The translations under genes were made by a program, and so were the position numbers. The notes below the pieces were generated by a model. That model was not told where the DNA came from. It was given only the letters and a program-made list of their open reading frames with translations, and did not search any database. Shown piece by piece: positions 56,501 through 64,000 of a stretch of 64,000 bases of DNA; the first letter of the stretch is position 1; the number at the start of each line of letters is the position of its first letter. The stretch covers positions 47,961,039 through 48,025,038 of the forward strand of contig OZ020487.1 of NCBI GenBank assembly GCA_963971405.1, in the 5' to 3' direction. Origin of the DNA: Psococerastis gibbosa (Eukaryota; Arthropoda; Insecta; Psocodea; Psocidae).

Positions 56501-59500
56501 GAGTAAATAAACCTTAAGGCAGACTTATCACAAATGGTTCATGTGTCATATAAGTGGACGGGTGGTGGTGGTGACGTGTCTATAAGAAACAGACTGCGGC
56601 CGGTCATTGAATTCTATTTTTGTAGTTATGGAAGCTCACACAAAACATCTGCAGCCACTCCCTCTTATGGGGACTCGTATCTGTACTTGGTTAAATCTGT
56701 TTCATTGCGTCAATGGTAAGCTTGTCCATCATCGCTTGTAGCCGGTTTAGATTGACATCGAGAACGTACATATCAGTTTGCCAATGGACAAAAATGCATA
56801 CGGAAACCATACGAATAATGTCCGAAATCCATGGAGTCGTTGGCATCGAACAAGGGACCTATGGTCCATACAAAGTCATTAAAAAAATATTACAATTACA
56901 ATATTACAATTCCCTCTTATGACCACTTGGAAGATTTCAAACCCAAGTACCTTCCTTATTGGACTTCTCTAGTCAGCCATTACAAAATCTAGCATTTCTC
57001 TAATAATTATTGTCGATCCATAATCAATAGCGCATAGAGCGATCATGAATTCATGATAACCAAGCATTCAGTTTCTTCGATTTCAATTAATGGTCCGACA
57101 ATAATTTTAACTTTGAGCAAGCAACTAAATCTTAACTCTCGTGTATCTCAAGACTGTCTGGAAAGTCTTCCCGAGCAGTACAAGAACACCCTGTAGACTG
57201 AGAAAGCGATGGAGCTATTTGTAGGAAAACGACATCTAGCTGGCAGGCCTCCAGCTCAATAAACTGTCGGCAGATCCATGGACCTGGGTCCTGTATCAAA
57301 ATGCAAATTTAAGCAAGTAAGTGGGTTTCCCTGAATGTCAAATACCCATCAATTGATTTCTCTATGAAGCAATAGCTAGCAAGAATGGAACTTGCTCCCC
57401 AGGGTAGATGACCCCACGATGGGCAGACCACTACCAAGCACCGAATCGTGCTGAAGCCTGGCTAGCTGCTGCTGGAGAGAAAGTCTAGTCTAGTCCTAAC
57501 TACGATAAGTAATGCAGCAAAGCAAGCAAATATGTCGAGATGCCAACAAGCTAGGGAGATCTTCTTCCCCAGGTAGATGACCCCTAGACTGACTAAGAAG
57601 ACGATGGGAGTCCGAGAGGGTCGCCTGCACATGAAGTGGTACTTCCTACCTAAAACAACCAAAAGACCATCAGAGATACGCCGAAACCATTCTGACCATT
57701 AGATACTGAATGATGCCGGTTGGGACTCTATCAGTTCCAAGAGGACCTGCACCGAATTTTGCTGAAGCCTGGCAAGCAGCTGCTCAAGACCGAGCGAGAT
57801 GGCGAGGCTTTCTCAGAGCGGCCGAAAGTCCAACTATAGTTCTAGTCTAGTCTAGTCCTAAGTACGATAAGTAATGCAGCAAAGCAAGCAAATATGTCGA
57901 GATGCCAACAAGCGAGGGAGATCTTCTTCCCAAAAGACCATCAGAGATACGCCGAAACCATTCTGACCATTAGATACTGAATGATGCCGGTTGGGACTCT
58001 ATCAGTTCCAAGAGGACCTGCACCGAATTGTGCTGAAGCCTGGCAAGCTGCTGCGAGATGGCAAGGCTTTCTCAGAGCGGCGCCAAAGTCCAACTGGACT
58101 GACTAAGGCATCATAAGTAACTATAATGCAGCAACATCGTCGGAAACCACCCAAAACGCCACGTCGAAATATGTTCAGATAGTAGAGTATGATATTGTAA
58201 ATTGTTTCAAAATAGTATTAGAGTTGGTTACGTATCAAGACTGTTGATACAACTAGTTAGCGAACGGCTGAAAGTGTTGGCAGTGAACTTGGCGTTTCAC
58301 AAGGCCGTTCACTCTGCTTGAACGTATTTTGTTACCTTATCTGTAGCAGCAGACACATAACCCAGCACTGTTACATGAGTCACCATCAACAACTTAGCAA
58401 GCTCTGTTTACTCAAACTATGCCTAGGCTAGGTTCAAGAAGAATATTAGAACAAAGAATGATCCATCAATCAGTTTTTTTTTTATTGGAGCGGAGAATAA
58501 AAAAAAACAGTAAAGTTCAGAAAAATGTACCAAAACTATAAAAAAAAAATCGGTTAGAAGTTGGGAATCAATGACATGCCTGAGTTGGGTGGCATTCTTA
58601 ATAGCTTGATTATGACTGCACTATATGCATATGACTGCAAGGCGAGAACCACCCGCTGCGTAATCGTTGATTGAGCCGAGGATGGCCATCTTGCTAGCCG
58701 GCACAAACGAAAGCTTTCTCCCGCTCCCGCTAGCAACTTGTTCATTGACTGCAAGCCCAGCCAAACGCAATGGGGAGAGAAAGGCACAGCCACACTACTA
58801 CAACGTGTCAGTGGGTCAGTGTACCTCCATGACGGTGCACTTCGGCTGGCAGATTAATGTGCAGGAGAACGGCACGGATAGCCAATGAGTGTATGGCTGT
58901 GTCATGTCAGCCCCAAATTGATGTATCATTACATGCGGTTTTCGGGAGACAAAAAGAGAGCCAAGTGTCTGTTTACGGCAAATTAGCATTCAGCTACTTT
59001 GCCGGTCAATAATTACGACAATGAATGAGACTGTTCTACTGAAAAGTAAAAGTGTCGTGTTATAAGGGGGCGAAAGGGCAAAATTAGAATTGAATCGTAA
59101 AAGAACTGCCCATGAGGGTCAAGGCCTGGGCCTCTCTCTTGACGACTGCTCTAATAAATAAATAATAAATAAATAAGGACTTATTATTGTTTCTATTACT
59201 AAGCCAACCTAGCGGAGTTAGGGCTATAAAGCCCTCTCTTACACTCAACTAGGAAAGCCCGACCGCCTGCTTTACATGCCCTCCAAAGCATGGCCAGAAA
59301 ATGTAGCCAGTGTGGGACTCGAACCAACAACCTTTCGGGTGAAAGTCAGAGTCCGTACCACTACGCTACATGTCCTGGCTAATTGGGATGTCCAAGCCCG
59401 GCAAGGTCAGGTACGTACACATCCGGGTTGGGTGGACCCCTCCCCGAAAGAAAACTTCCTTTTAAACTTAATCTCGAACCTAAACCCTCCGTTTCATGGT

Positions 59501-62500
59501 CCAGTCATCTAACTACTGTACTATACCGGTGCCATGCATACTAGTATGATCTGATTATTCGTATTTTGTACCCTCAGGGGAGGCAAGGTCCACCACAACA
59601 ACTAAGCAAACGCCACTCATTGTGTGACAGCACGTTTTACAAAGTTACCATGGAGACTATTATGTATATAAGCAAACGTCATTAAAATATACTTTCTACC
59701 AATGAAAGGTGGGAGACCGCTTATAAAATTGAATGTTAATTTCATTTTTTCAAAAATTTGGGGTCCATGAACCCCTTGGTCCACCCCCCTGCCTGCCGGG
59801 ATACGGAACTGGTTACAGCCACGCACCCGTTTTTCAGCCCACTCTTGTATTTCATTCATAAGGTATCAATCAATCAATCACAGACCAAGTAGAAGAGAAC
59901 AGTCACTATAAATTAACCAAGAAACCGTTGCACTCATCGGCCGTTCAAATCCGAACAATGTTTTCAAGATTTGCCGTTCTCTTGACATTACACTTGGTTT
60001 CCAGCACTCCGCAATCACGATCACATTGTTGAGTCTGTTTGCTTAGCCGCTCTTAACTTTGACTACTTCGGTCAAGACCGTTCACGATTTGCTTTATATA
60101 CAGTTTATTTACATGGGCGGAATCCGTTAACTTCTCAATTGAAAAGCGCACACAAGGCAGTGACGGGGCATAAAAATAACTGGGTCAATGGGACCGACAA
60201 ATGTCTGTTTCCAAAATGAAGTCCCTGGGGTGTAGTAAATTAAATAAAATAACTATAAAAATATATTTAGTAAAACGTCACAAAGTTATTTTATTTACTA
60301 TGACGAAGTATTACAAAGTGAGTGTGGGAAATATTACTGAAATCCCTAGGGTGTTTTTGAGAATCAACAAAACTTGGCACAAGTTTCTTGGTTTTTCTGT
60401 TATGTGAGCACTTTATATTTATTTAATGGTTCTCCGGTTTGCTCGTAAATTCGTAAAAAGAACAACAATTTCATTAAAAGTAAAAGGTAGCTATTCGAAA
60501 AAGGTTAAGCAAGGTAAAAGGCAATGAAAATACGGTAAAAATTCTCAAATGAAGCCTTTCTTCATTTCGTGTTCATCTTCTAAAAGTCTTATAGGATTCC
60601 ATTCCACTTTACATTTTAATCCTTTTACTCTTTGTATAAAACAAACAATTATTCGTATGTCTGCATCTTTATATTAGTATATACGACAGTCAGATGGATC
60701 GATCATACGACACATGGAATATATGCCACCCTAATGTAATCAATACCATCAAAGTCGTCGGGACCCCATACCATTACCAACATTCCCATGCGAAATTAAA
60801 GCCTTAGCAGTGCTTGTCCCCAGACGCACGCCAATACTTCGGTCTAAACAGTAAAAGTCAAACTTTAGCAGGCACTTTACAACCAGAATAATATCCTACA
60901 GGCACCAAATGTCATGGGGGGCATAGACGGATACCCTCAAAATTGGATAAAACTATTGTAAGTTAATTTGTTACGCTTTGATTTAACCCACACTACGTAT
61001 GTCTTTCCTATCTTGACACCACAACTACCCCCCCCCCCCCCAAATGGGCTGGATCCGCCCCTGATGTGGCCAAGCATATGATTCAACGTCCTATTTAAAT
61101 ACTTCAGATTGAATTAAATCAATCTTACAATGCATTCTTCGTGCGCACAGATGTGCCTAGTACCGGGGAGACCTGCAGTATAACCCAACTCTAGATGTAG
61201 ATGGACATGAGGGGAGCCTTGGGCTTTATGGGTAACGAGGCGCAGCAGACGACAACGAAGACTACAACATCGTGGAGAAATAAGTAAAAGAAGAATGGTT
61301 TACAAAACATAGGCTATTCCTCAGTAGCCAATCAAAACACGATTATGAGTACCTTTCACTAACAGTCTAGAGGCTAGAGCAAAGGCAAACGTTAACGTGC
61401 CATTGACAGCAATAAAGCAGCCCATTGCCTTTGCAACCAAAAATTGGGAATCAACTGACAGTTAGTCTCGTTAATTAGACAGTTAGACAGTAGACAGACT
61501 CCAGCCCCCCCCCCCCCTCCGCATTCCATATGTTAGGATATTAAGTCCTGAGGGAGGAAGTTAGCTTTAATGCTATGGGCTACTTTATTAGGCCTACATC
61601 CATAAGAGTCCTTCGAAGAAAACGATAACCATAATGACTCAAGGCAGGCTTATACTTGATAGCACCCTTAGCCTTCAATATTGACATATGTGAAGATATG
61701 GACAATATGAATGAAGCGAAGCAAAACAAATAATTGATTAACGATTTGGACGTGGTTCAAATTGCAATACGTCAGCTGCCGGAAGGCTTAAGCGAAACAG
61801 AATGTACGTACGTACACTCACACCCAGTTAAAAATAACTCGAAATGCTTTGAGCATGATGCGCCTTACCAACAGCAGCAGCAGGTTTTCTGTAGGTAAAT
61901 AATAAGTCAAGTGGGAGGCCAAACAGTACATAACGCATGAGGATAGAGAATCAGGCTGGTTAGTCGATGAGGGATAATATTTCATAAGTTTCGTCCAACT
62001 CTACGGTTAACGGACAAAAAATGTACAACAAATGTTTCTGTACATTTTGTCTTTCGTTCGGCAAAATGTTTGACAACCTTTGACAAAAGTCATTACTGTA
62101 CTTTCTTCCAAAGCCATTACAGCATCTTGTCCAGCCGACCATCTGGTTTCTGACAGGATTTCACAGCAGGGGTTTTATTTTTTTATGTATGAGGTATTTT
62201 TTCATTTCGACTGCAAGAAAAGTTTTCCAGTGGCAATGACTAATTTGGTCACGTAGTAAGATTGTCAGAGGACTACAAGCTCAACCATAAGCGTAAATTC
62301 ACCATTTTCATTGGGAGGGAGAGAGGGGGGGGGGGGGTAAAGTTTACGAAGGGGTAGGGTCGTGGCCGCGTGTTTTGCTCTAAACAATGTTTTTAGTCTA
62401 GGTCGGGGTTTTTGCCTTGAATTATTGGGGGCAACTGCCTACCCCCCCCCCCTTGCCCTTCCCAATTTACGCCTATGAGCCAAAATTAATGTACAAAGCC

Positions 62501-63398
62501 AGCATGACGCCCATGAAACCGATGGATGGATGAATTATACATAGACCTCCACGTGTTGGGAGTCTGTAGATGGTGGAGGGTCGTGCAAAACTAAGAAGTA
62601 AGATGACTGGAGGAGTGCTGGTGACCAGGCCAAAGCCCGTCAAGGGCTGTTGAGCCAGAAGGCGAATATAGAAGAATAGCGCAAGGGCTGTGGGATCTGT
62701 CATTGAAGCATGTGGGTTGGTACAAAAACACGGGGTCTACTTCAGCAGATTTTTCTCAGCTCTGTTTGAGATGTGGTCATCAATATGCCTCGCAGCCGTG
62801 TTTCGGTTTAAGGTAAGGTTGGTTGAAGTGTTGAACACAAGTCACGCGGAATATTGTTCCTGTTGTGTCAAGTCTCGAGCCTCCAACTTTCGTTTCATAG
62901 ATAGGCTAGTTCTCTACCAACTCGACTATTTCGAGCCTACAGTAAGAACTATGCCTTTCATGAAGGTCGTTCAAAATACAGTAAGCTGTGTAACAGCTGT
63001 TGGTTTCTGAAGGTTTGCTTCAGCATATTTGTCATGCACTATAATATTTTAGGAATAAATAGTACAATGCCAGCAGTCTCAGCTTACTAAATTCGTATCT
63101 ATAACTTCAAAACTGCATACAAAAATATTGCAAAATCTCAAATTTGAAATGTAAACAACAGCGGCCATTGCTTCTACCGCATGAATCAGCCCCTATAAAT
63201 TGTCTCAAATTTCGCAATAACGTATTAATAACCATCATATTACAACTACTTGTAACAGAAATAAAGGCTCCTTGAGCTTACCTTAATTTTATCATAGGTA
63301 GTTGTAAGCTCCAGTCGATGTATAAATGGATTTAAGTGTTCAGCTGCAAGGGTTGCATCCTCCCCACCGTATCCCACAGATTTGCCGTTTCCATTCAT
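41391..63398 (-). CDS. Lpcat: Lysophosphatidylcholine acyltransferase (LPCAT1/2 family), multi-exon, C-terminus not found
   Basis: Transfers an acyl chain from acyl-CoA to lysophospholipid in the Lands cycle; family members are ER or lipid-droplet membrane enzymes. Eight exons are assembled on the minus strand: 63282-63398, 52825-52970, alternative 47651-47868 or 45465-45679, then 44040-44307, 43480-43617, 42250-42517 and 41391-41529. All junctions are GT-AG and the phases agree throughout. The order of parts is family-typical: an N-terminal NPFIHRLEL segment, a hydrophobic membrane helix ending GWRK, HxxxxD (motif I), YVWREDAESR, FPEGTCTNRS (motif III), VPVQPV (motif IV), then a C-terminal EF-hand-like region. 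One isoform gives about 431 residues to the end of the last exon seen, against roughly 500-540 in the family, so about 70-110 residues are missing. The last exon ends in phase 1 at a good donor. Assignment to the family is firm; choice between LPCAT1 and LPCAT2 is not. Confidence 0.93.
41835..41938 (-). mobile_element. SINE S2, partial
   Basis: TTTACATGCCCTCCGATGA, GGGATTCAAACCAACAACCT and GTCAGAGCCTGTACCACTTT; 5' part only, near the LPCAT exon 6-7 intron. Confidence 0.65.
42250..42517 (-). CDS. Lpcat: LPCAT exon 6
   Basis: This 268-bp exon codes for 89 residues starting ALEVPVTNYTYDDCRLFTVA, which matches the family block following MA[RE]. The remainder (LPLAGSLVEFQRLRDCLEL and so on) is the more variable linker leading into the EF-hand region, ending KQLFELCDT. 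The acceptor is TTTGCAG and the donor is ACT|GTAAGTTGG, phase 0. Confidence 0.9.
42945..43075 (+). repeat. R3 copy in the LPCAT exon 5-6 intron
   Basis: CGCTTGCAACCGGTGTAGGC, GACGTCGAGGACATGTACCA, AATGTCTAAATCATTGAGGTC. A reverse half copy (43210-43400) lies next to it. Confidence 0.6.
43210..43400 (-). repeat. R3 half copy, reverse, LPCAT exon 5-6 intron
   Basis: CACCGGCTACAAGCGACAAT, GGACAAGCTTAGACATTCTT, GTACACGTCCAGAATGTCCACC. Confidence 0.55.
43480..43617 (-). CDS. Lpcat: LPCAT exon 5
   Basis: This 138-bp exon lies between TTGCAG and the donor GCCAG|GTAACT and is too fragmented to show as an open frame from an ATG. It reads LKLLWLTLTQVHSSCEIEFL, then PVYKPNAEERANPKLFAHN and VRQVMAR. 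These match the LPCAT blocks G-x-x-x-LKxLWLT and E[FV]LPVYxPxxEExxxPxLFAxNVRxxMA. It joins exon 4 in phase 2 and exon 6 in phase 2 without a shift. Confidence 0.93.
44040..44307 (-). CDS. Lpcat: LPCAT exon 4 (acyltransferase motifs II-IV)
   Basis: This 268-bp exon carries most of the conserved core: LINYTQPVYVWREDAESR, then WPQILIFPEGTCTNRSCLIT, FKCGAFYPGVPVQPVCIRYP and NKLDTVTWTWEGPG. The EGTC block is motif III (acceptor binding) and the VPVQPV block is motif IV of the membrane glycerolipid acyltransferase family. It begins after TATTACAG and ends in phase 2 at GGAGC|GTAAGT. Residue for residue it is the most conserved part of the locus. Confidence 0.95.
45465..45679 (-). CDS. Lpcat: LPCAT alternative exon 3b (catalytic HSTFLD version)
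   Basis: This 215-bp exon follows the acceptor CAATTTTCAG and ends at the strong donor GGCA|GTGAGT. It codes for about 71 residues: KLREIIAIVGQLTYRIGG, SIIVKGRQAARHE, APILVIAPHSTFLDAVVV with catalytic His and Asp, then GFPSIIARWESGLNPWLG. It enters in phase 2 and leaves in phase 1, exactly as exon 3a does. Either exon joins exon 4 to make a Gly-Lys pair at the junction. Its local GC content is clearly higher than that of the surrounding intron. The 1971-bp gap between 3a and 3b contains an inverted-repeat element at 45917-46022. Confidence 0.92.
45917..46022. mobile_element. Small MITE between LPCAT exons 3a and 3b
   Basis: AGCCGACACTA at the left and TAGTGTCGGCT at the right, 106 bp, no coding capacity. 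Confidence 0.65.
46884..46960 (-). pseudogene. tRNA-like repeat S3, copy 2
   Basis: On the minus strand: GGGCTTGTGATCCAGCAGTTAA, T-arm GTGGGTTCAAATCCCAC (perfect stem, intact B box), CAAGTCC acceptor side, then a T run. Same acceptor stem as 16246-16320; the anticodon arm does not pair well. Confidence 0.6.
47651..47868 (-). CDS. Lpcat: LPCAT alternative exon 3a (catalytic HSSFFD version)
   Basis: This 218-bp exon follows the acceptor ACACTTTTCTAG and ends at the donor GGAA|GTACGG, a weaker site than that of exon 3b. It codes for about 72 residues: a helix (KIVAAKLVRLLLGVG), VSVKG, REAPILAVAPHSSFFDAL with catalytic His and Asp, then GAPSIVAKAEAAFVPFFG. It enters in phase 2 and leaves in phase 1. 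Over the 40 residues starting at EAPIL it aligns without gaps to exon 3b with 21 identities. It is the upstream member of a mutually exclusive pair. It is fully open, with no stop or frameshift, so it is not visibly decayed. Confidence 0.88.
48517..48903. mobile_element. Composite fold-back element A, in LPCAT intron 2
   Basis: Outer arms GGCGGGGTTTCCACCGACC/complement, flanked by TAA on both sides (48514-48516, 48904-48906). Inside lies a second palindrome (about 48591-48833) whose arms begin GGCGGGGTTTCCATAGACCT, followed by GCATTGCAGAATGCAAATGA. The centre holds GATCATTGATCAATTTTAAC. It could form a ~180-bp stem in RNA. Confidence 0.85.
49126..49501. mobile_element. Composite fold-back element B, in LPCAT intron 2
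   Basis: Same nested design as 48517-48903 but with the core in the opposite orientation. Outer arms GGTGCCCATTCCATTGACCG / complement of GGCGCCCATTCCATCGACCG. Flanked by TAA (49123-49125 and 49502-49504). Inner arms read GGTGGCGTTTCCACCGAC. Confidence 0.85.
50697..50814. mobile_element. Small MITE in LPCAT intron 2
   Basis: GCCGTCACTAACACCAGTTGG at the left and CCGATTGGTGTTAGTGACGGC at the right. A rearranged relative at 37290-37360 shares GTCACTAACACCAGTT and AGGTCGAAGGAGTTCC. Confidence 0.7.
51173..51223. repeat. Short hairpin CAGTGGCG...CGCCACTG
   Basis: CAGTGGCGACTA and TAGACGCCACTG flank a 24-bp loop. Its ends resemble those of the hAT-like MITE at 1730-1961; it may be a solo remnant of ends. 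Confidence 0.5.
52825..52970 (-). CDS. Lpcat: LPCAT exon 2 (membrane helix)
   Basis: This 146-bp exon opens in phase 0 after TTTTTCAG and ends in phase 2 at CGGAA|GTGAGT. It codes for about 48 residues: a strongly hydrophobic segment (VIFTVAVLPLR, then AAICGLLVLAWCVACVGLYG) followed by a polar tail ending in EKPMTGWRK. The P-[IL]-R motif before the helix and the GWR[RK] motif after it match the LPCAT family closely. The intron upstream is about 10.3 kb (52971-63281) and is full of repeats. Confidence 0.9.
53690..53963 (+). pseudogene. LINE C-terminal fragment (RTE-like), in LPCAT intron 1
   Basis: Reads GPRPVERRQPDDLIKHIDAE, GKRRKGWPRLIVEAKVHQDL and AEAQNRKERKRTCRIADPS before a stop. It is a diverged relative of the tail at 1147-1422 (GRPK, W..., AQDR, R-x-A-DP). 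The following bases (GATAAAGCGAGAAAAAAGTAAAAGTAA) resemble the 3' end after 1422. Confidence 0.6.
54383..54558 (+). mobile_element. SINE-like repeat S1, copy 7, in LPCAT intron 1
   Basis: TTCAGAGGCAGGGTGGTAGCG to GCGATTAACCTTTAAAAAATAAAATAAAG. Confidence 0.7.
54835..54955 (+). repeat. Segmental duplicate, copy 1
   Basis: TATAGCATGGCCTGAAAGAGGAAGAATAGA, GACATGGGTATAATTT, CCTTCTACATCTGC, CCCGCCCATGCAATTCAAATGGG; repeated at 55396-55520. Confidence 0.7.
55396..55520 (+). repeat. Segmental duplicate, copy 2
   Basis: TATAGCATGGCCTGAAAGAGGAAGAATAGA, GACATGAGTATAATTT, CCTCTACATCTGC, CCCGCCCATACAATTTAAATGGG, with small indels against 54835-54955. Confidence 0.7.
55536..55890 (+). repeat. Tandem triplication with splice-acceptor-like leader
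   Basis: Units start CGAGCGTGTCGCG at 55536, 55681 and 55810. Units 2 and 3 are each preceded by TTCTTTCTTTCTTCTTTCTAG, a pyrimidine tract plus AG. Unit 3 opens a frame reading GEPAQLTTLLKSVCGAPKEV then STSKTWWHDKFNKNPKSWL before a GTGAGT. Unit 1 keeps that frame for EPVQLTALLKSVCGAPEE; unit 2 has a 1-base loss. Possibly a duplicated exon of an unknown plus-strand gene. Confidence 0.6.
56435..56505 (-). pseudogene. tRNA-like fragment in LPCAT intron 1
   Basis: Minus strand TCCAGTTTAGTTGGTATAGAG and GCGAGGTTCGAAGTACCCC resemble A and B boxes; no full cloverleaf was assembled. Confidence 0.4.
56712..56885 (+). repeat. R3 copy in LPCAT intron 1
   Basis: AATGGTAAGCTTGTCCATCA, GTTTAGATTGACATCGAGAA, TGTCCGAAATCCATGGAGTC, GGGACCTATGGTCCAT. 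Confidence 0.65.
57390..58095 (+). repeat. Tandem array of a LINE-tail-like unit, in LPCAT intron 1
   Basis: Three copies of a block coding for APN[RF]AEAWxAAA occur near 57438, 57750 and 58021. A longer unit (TCTAGTCC...TAATGCAGCAAAGCAAG) starts at about 57486 and again at about 57847. The second long unit lacks roughly 100 bp after GATCTTCTTCCC. The 57750 copy reads AEAWQAAAQDRARWRGFLRA, a likely LINE C-terminus. It looks like a local duplication of a LINE end. Confidence 0.6.
58100..59195. other. LPCAT intron 1, unique-looking stretch
   Basis: No repeats of the families above and no recognised exon. Open frames on both strands at 58554-58888 overlap each other and lack motifs. Confidence 0.45.
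59200..59380 (-). mobile_element. tRNA-derived SINE S2, copy 3
   Basis: Complement of the S2 consensus: AGCCAACCTAGCGGAGTTAG ... GGGACTCGAACCAACAACCT ... CTACATGTCCTGGC. The best preserved B box of the family; lies in LPCAT intron 1. Confidence 0.8.
59400..59540 (-). mobile_element. tRNA-like SINE S4, copy 2
   Basis: GGGTTGGGTGGACCCCTCCC, TCTCGAACCTAAACCCTCCG, TGGTCCAGTCATCTAACTAC: the same order as 5580-5682, in LPCAT intron 1, abutting S2 copy 3. Confidence 0.55.
59545..62550. other. LPCAT intron 1, 5' part
   Basis: Mostly unique-looking AT-rich DNA with (AATC)n at 59866-59880, the R5 copy at 60930-61065 and C/G runs at 61505, 62327 and 62442. No exon recognised. Confidence 0.45.
60930..61065 (-). 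repeat. R5 copy, reverse
   Basis: TAAGTTAATTTGTTACGC, TTGATTTAACCCACA, ACACCACAACTACCCCCCCC, GGGCTGGATCCGCCCCTGAT. Confidence 0.6.
62555..62670 (+). pseudogene. LINE 3' tail fragment
   Basis: Matches the tail at 25975-26110 (GTTGGGAGTC...GGTGGAGGGT, then GACTGGAGGAGTG and GGCCAAAGC) with small insertions that break the frame. It lies just inside the 5' end of LPCAT intron 1. Confidence 0.5.
63282..63398 (-). CDS. Lpcat: LPCAT exon 1 (start codon, N-terminus)
   Basis: It codes for 39 residues, beginning MNGNGKSVG and ending in LNPFIHRLELTTTYDKIK. The NPFxxxLxL stretch ahead of the membrane helix is a hallmark of LPCAT N-termini. The start is the ATG read from 63398, which is the first ATG in this frame giving a family-typical length; the same frame stays open upstream to about 63443, with another in-frame ATG near there, so a longer N-terminus is possible. 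The exon ends in phase 0 at AAG|GTAAGC. No TATA box or other core promoter element was recognised in 63399-64000. Confidence 0.85.
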
Positions 63399-64000
63399 GG
63401 TGTCTTCACAAACAAAACACTGATTTCCAATCACATAATACACGAGGAACGGTTATTAGTGGAACCTTATTACTTCCACTTATTATTCGACCGATATTAA
63501 TCGGCAAACGTCAGAAAATGAAACAACGTTGAACAAAATCTCCATCGCGCAGAGAGAGCATTTCTTTTGAAAGCCGGCGTTTAGAAGATTGTTTTTTCCG
63601 TTTTTAACTTATGATCATGACCGTCTTCTTATAATTCTCACCCCCTCTTCGGATCCAAACAGAAGTCCAAGTTAATTTGGCGCGAGTGTAGTGAATTCAA
63701 ATTTCTAGGTTGCCGAATGTATTTTTTACCGTTTAATGCTTAATTAACCTTGCTTTGAAAGTTAGATCAGATTTTAGCCACTTATGTTTTCAAAAATAAC
63801 AGTAGAATCAATTAGCATTACAGGTTTAATAAACATGAGAACAAGAAGGTGTCTGTTATTTGAATGCCGTGAATGGAGTAGCTGATTAAAATACAAGGAA
63901 TGAAGTAAGGAGCTATGGACCGCTACACTAGCGCAACTAATGGCAGTTCCTGTAAGCGAAGTTAGGAGTTAAGAAGGTAAGTTCAATGACATTTTCTATA

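Overview
The window is nuclear genomic DNA from an animal, most likely an arthropod. It is AT-rich, has GT-AG introns and almost no long open frames, and is packed with SINE-like repeats, short inverted-repeat transposons (MITEs), worn LINE ends, microsatellites and long poly-C/poly-G runs. No operon, rRNA gene, CRISPR array or bacterial signal is visible. I cannot name the species.

The main gene is on the minus strand, from 63398 down to at least 41391. It is a lysophosphatidylcholine acyltransferase of the LPCAT1/2 family, built from eight recognisable exons. Two of them (47651-47868 and 45465-45679) are homologous versions of the same exon, each carrying the catalytic HxxxxD motif. Both enter in phase 2 and leave in phase 1, so only a transcript that uses exactly one of them stays in frame. 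The locus should therefore make two enzyme isoforms that differ in the acyltransferase core. The C-terminal exon(s) were not found.

A second coding island is on the plus strand at 9930-13777. It holds two small genes for secreted peptides that share a C-terminal Cys-x-x-Gly-...-Asp-Arg-Arg-Gly-x-Cys-Arg signature. One has two exons (9930-10134 and 12384-12445) and one is intronless (13568-13777). A weaker candidate, a cysteine-containing pair of exons on the plus strand, is at 38662-39463.

Layout: 1-9500 holds repeats (a family with a GTCT microsatellite, SINEs, an hAT-like MITE) and LINE 3' ends. 9900-13800 is the peptide locus. 13800-38600 is gene-poor, with SINEs, fold-back elements, a 119-bp minisatellite, a longer dispersed tandem repeat and LINE relics. 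38660-39470 is the candidate gene. 41391-63398 is the LPCAT gene, whose introns hold further MITEs, tandem duplications and LINE relics. Several insertions are nested (MITE in repeat, MITE in SINE, SINE in MITE) with readable target-site duplications. One group of fold-back elements appears to carry different inverted arms around a shared core.
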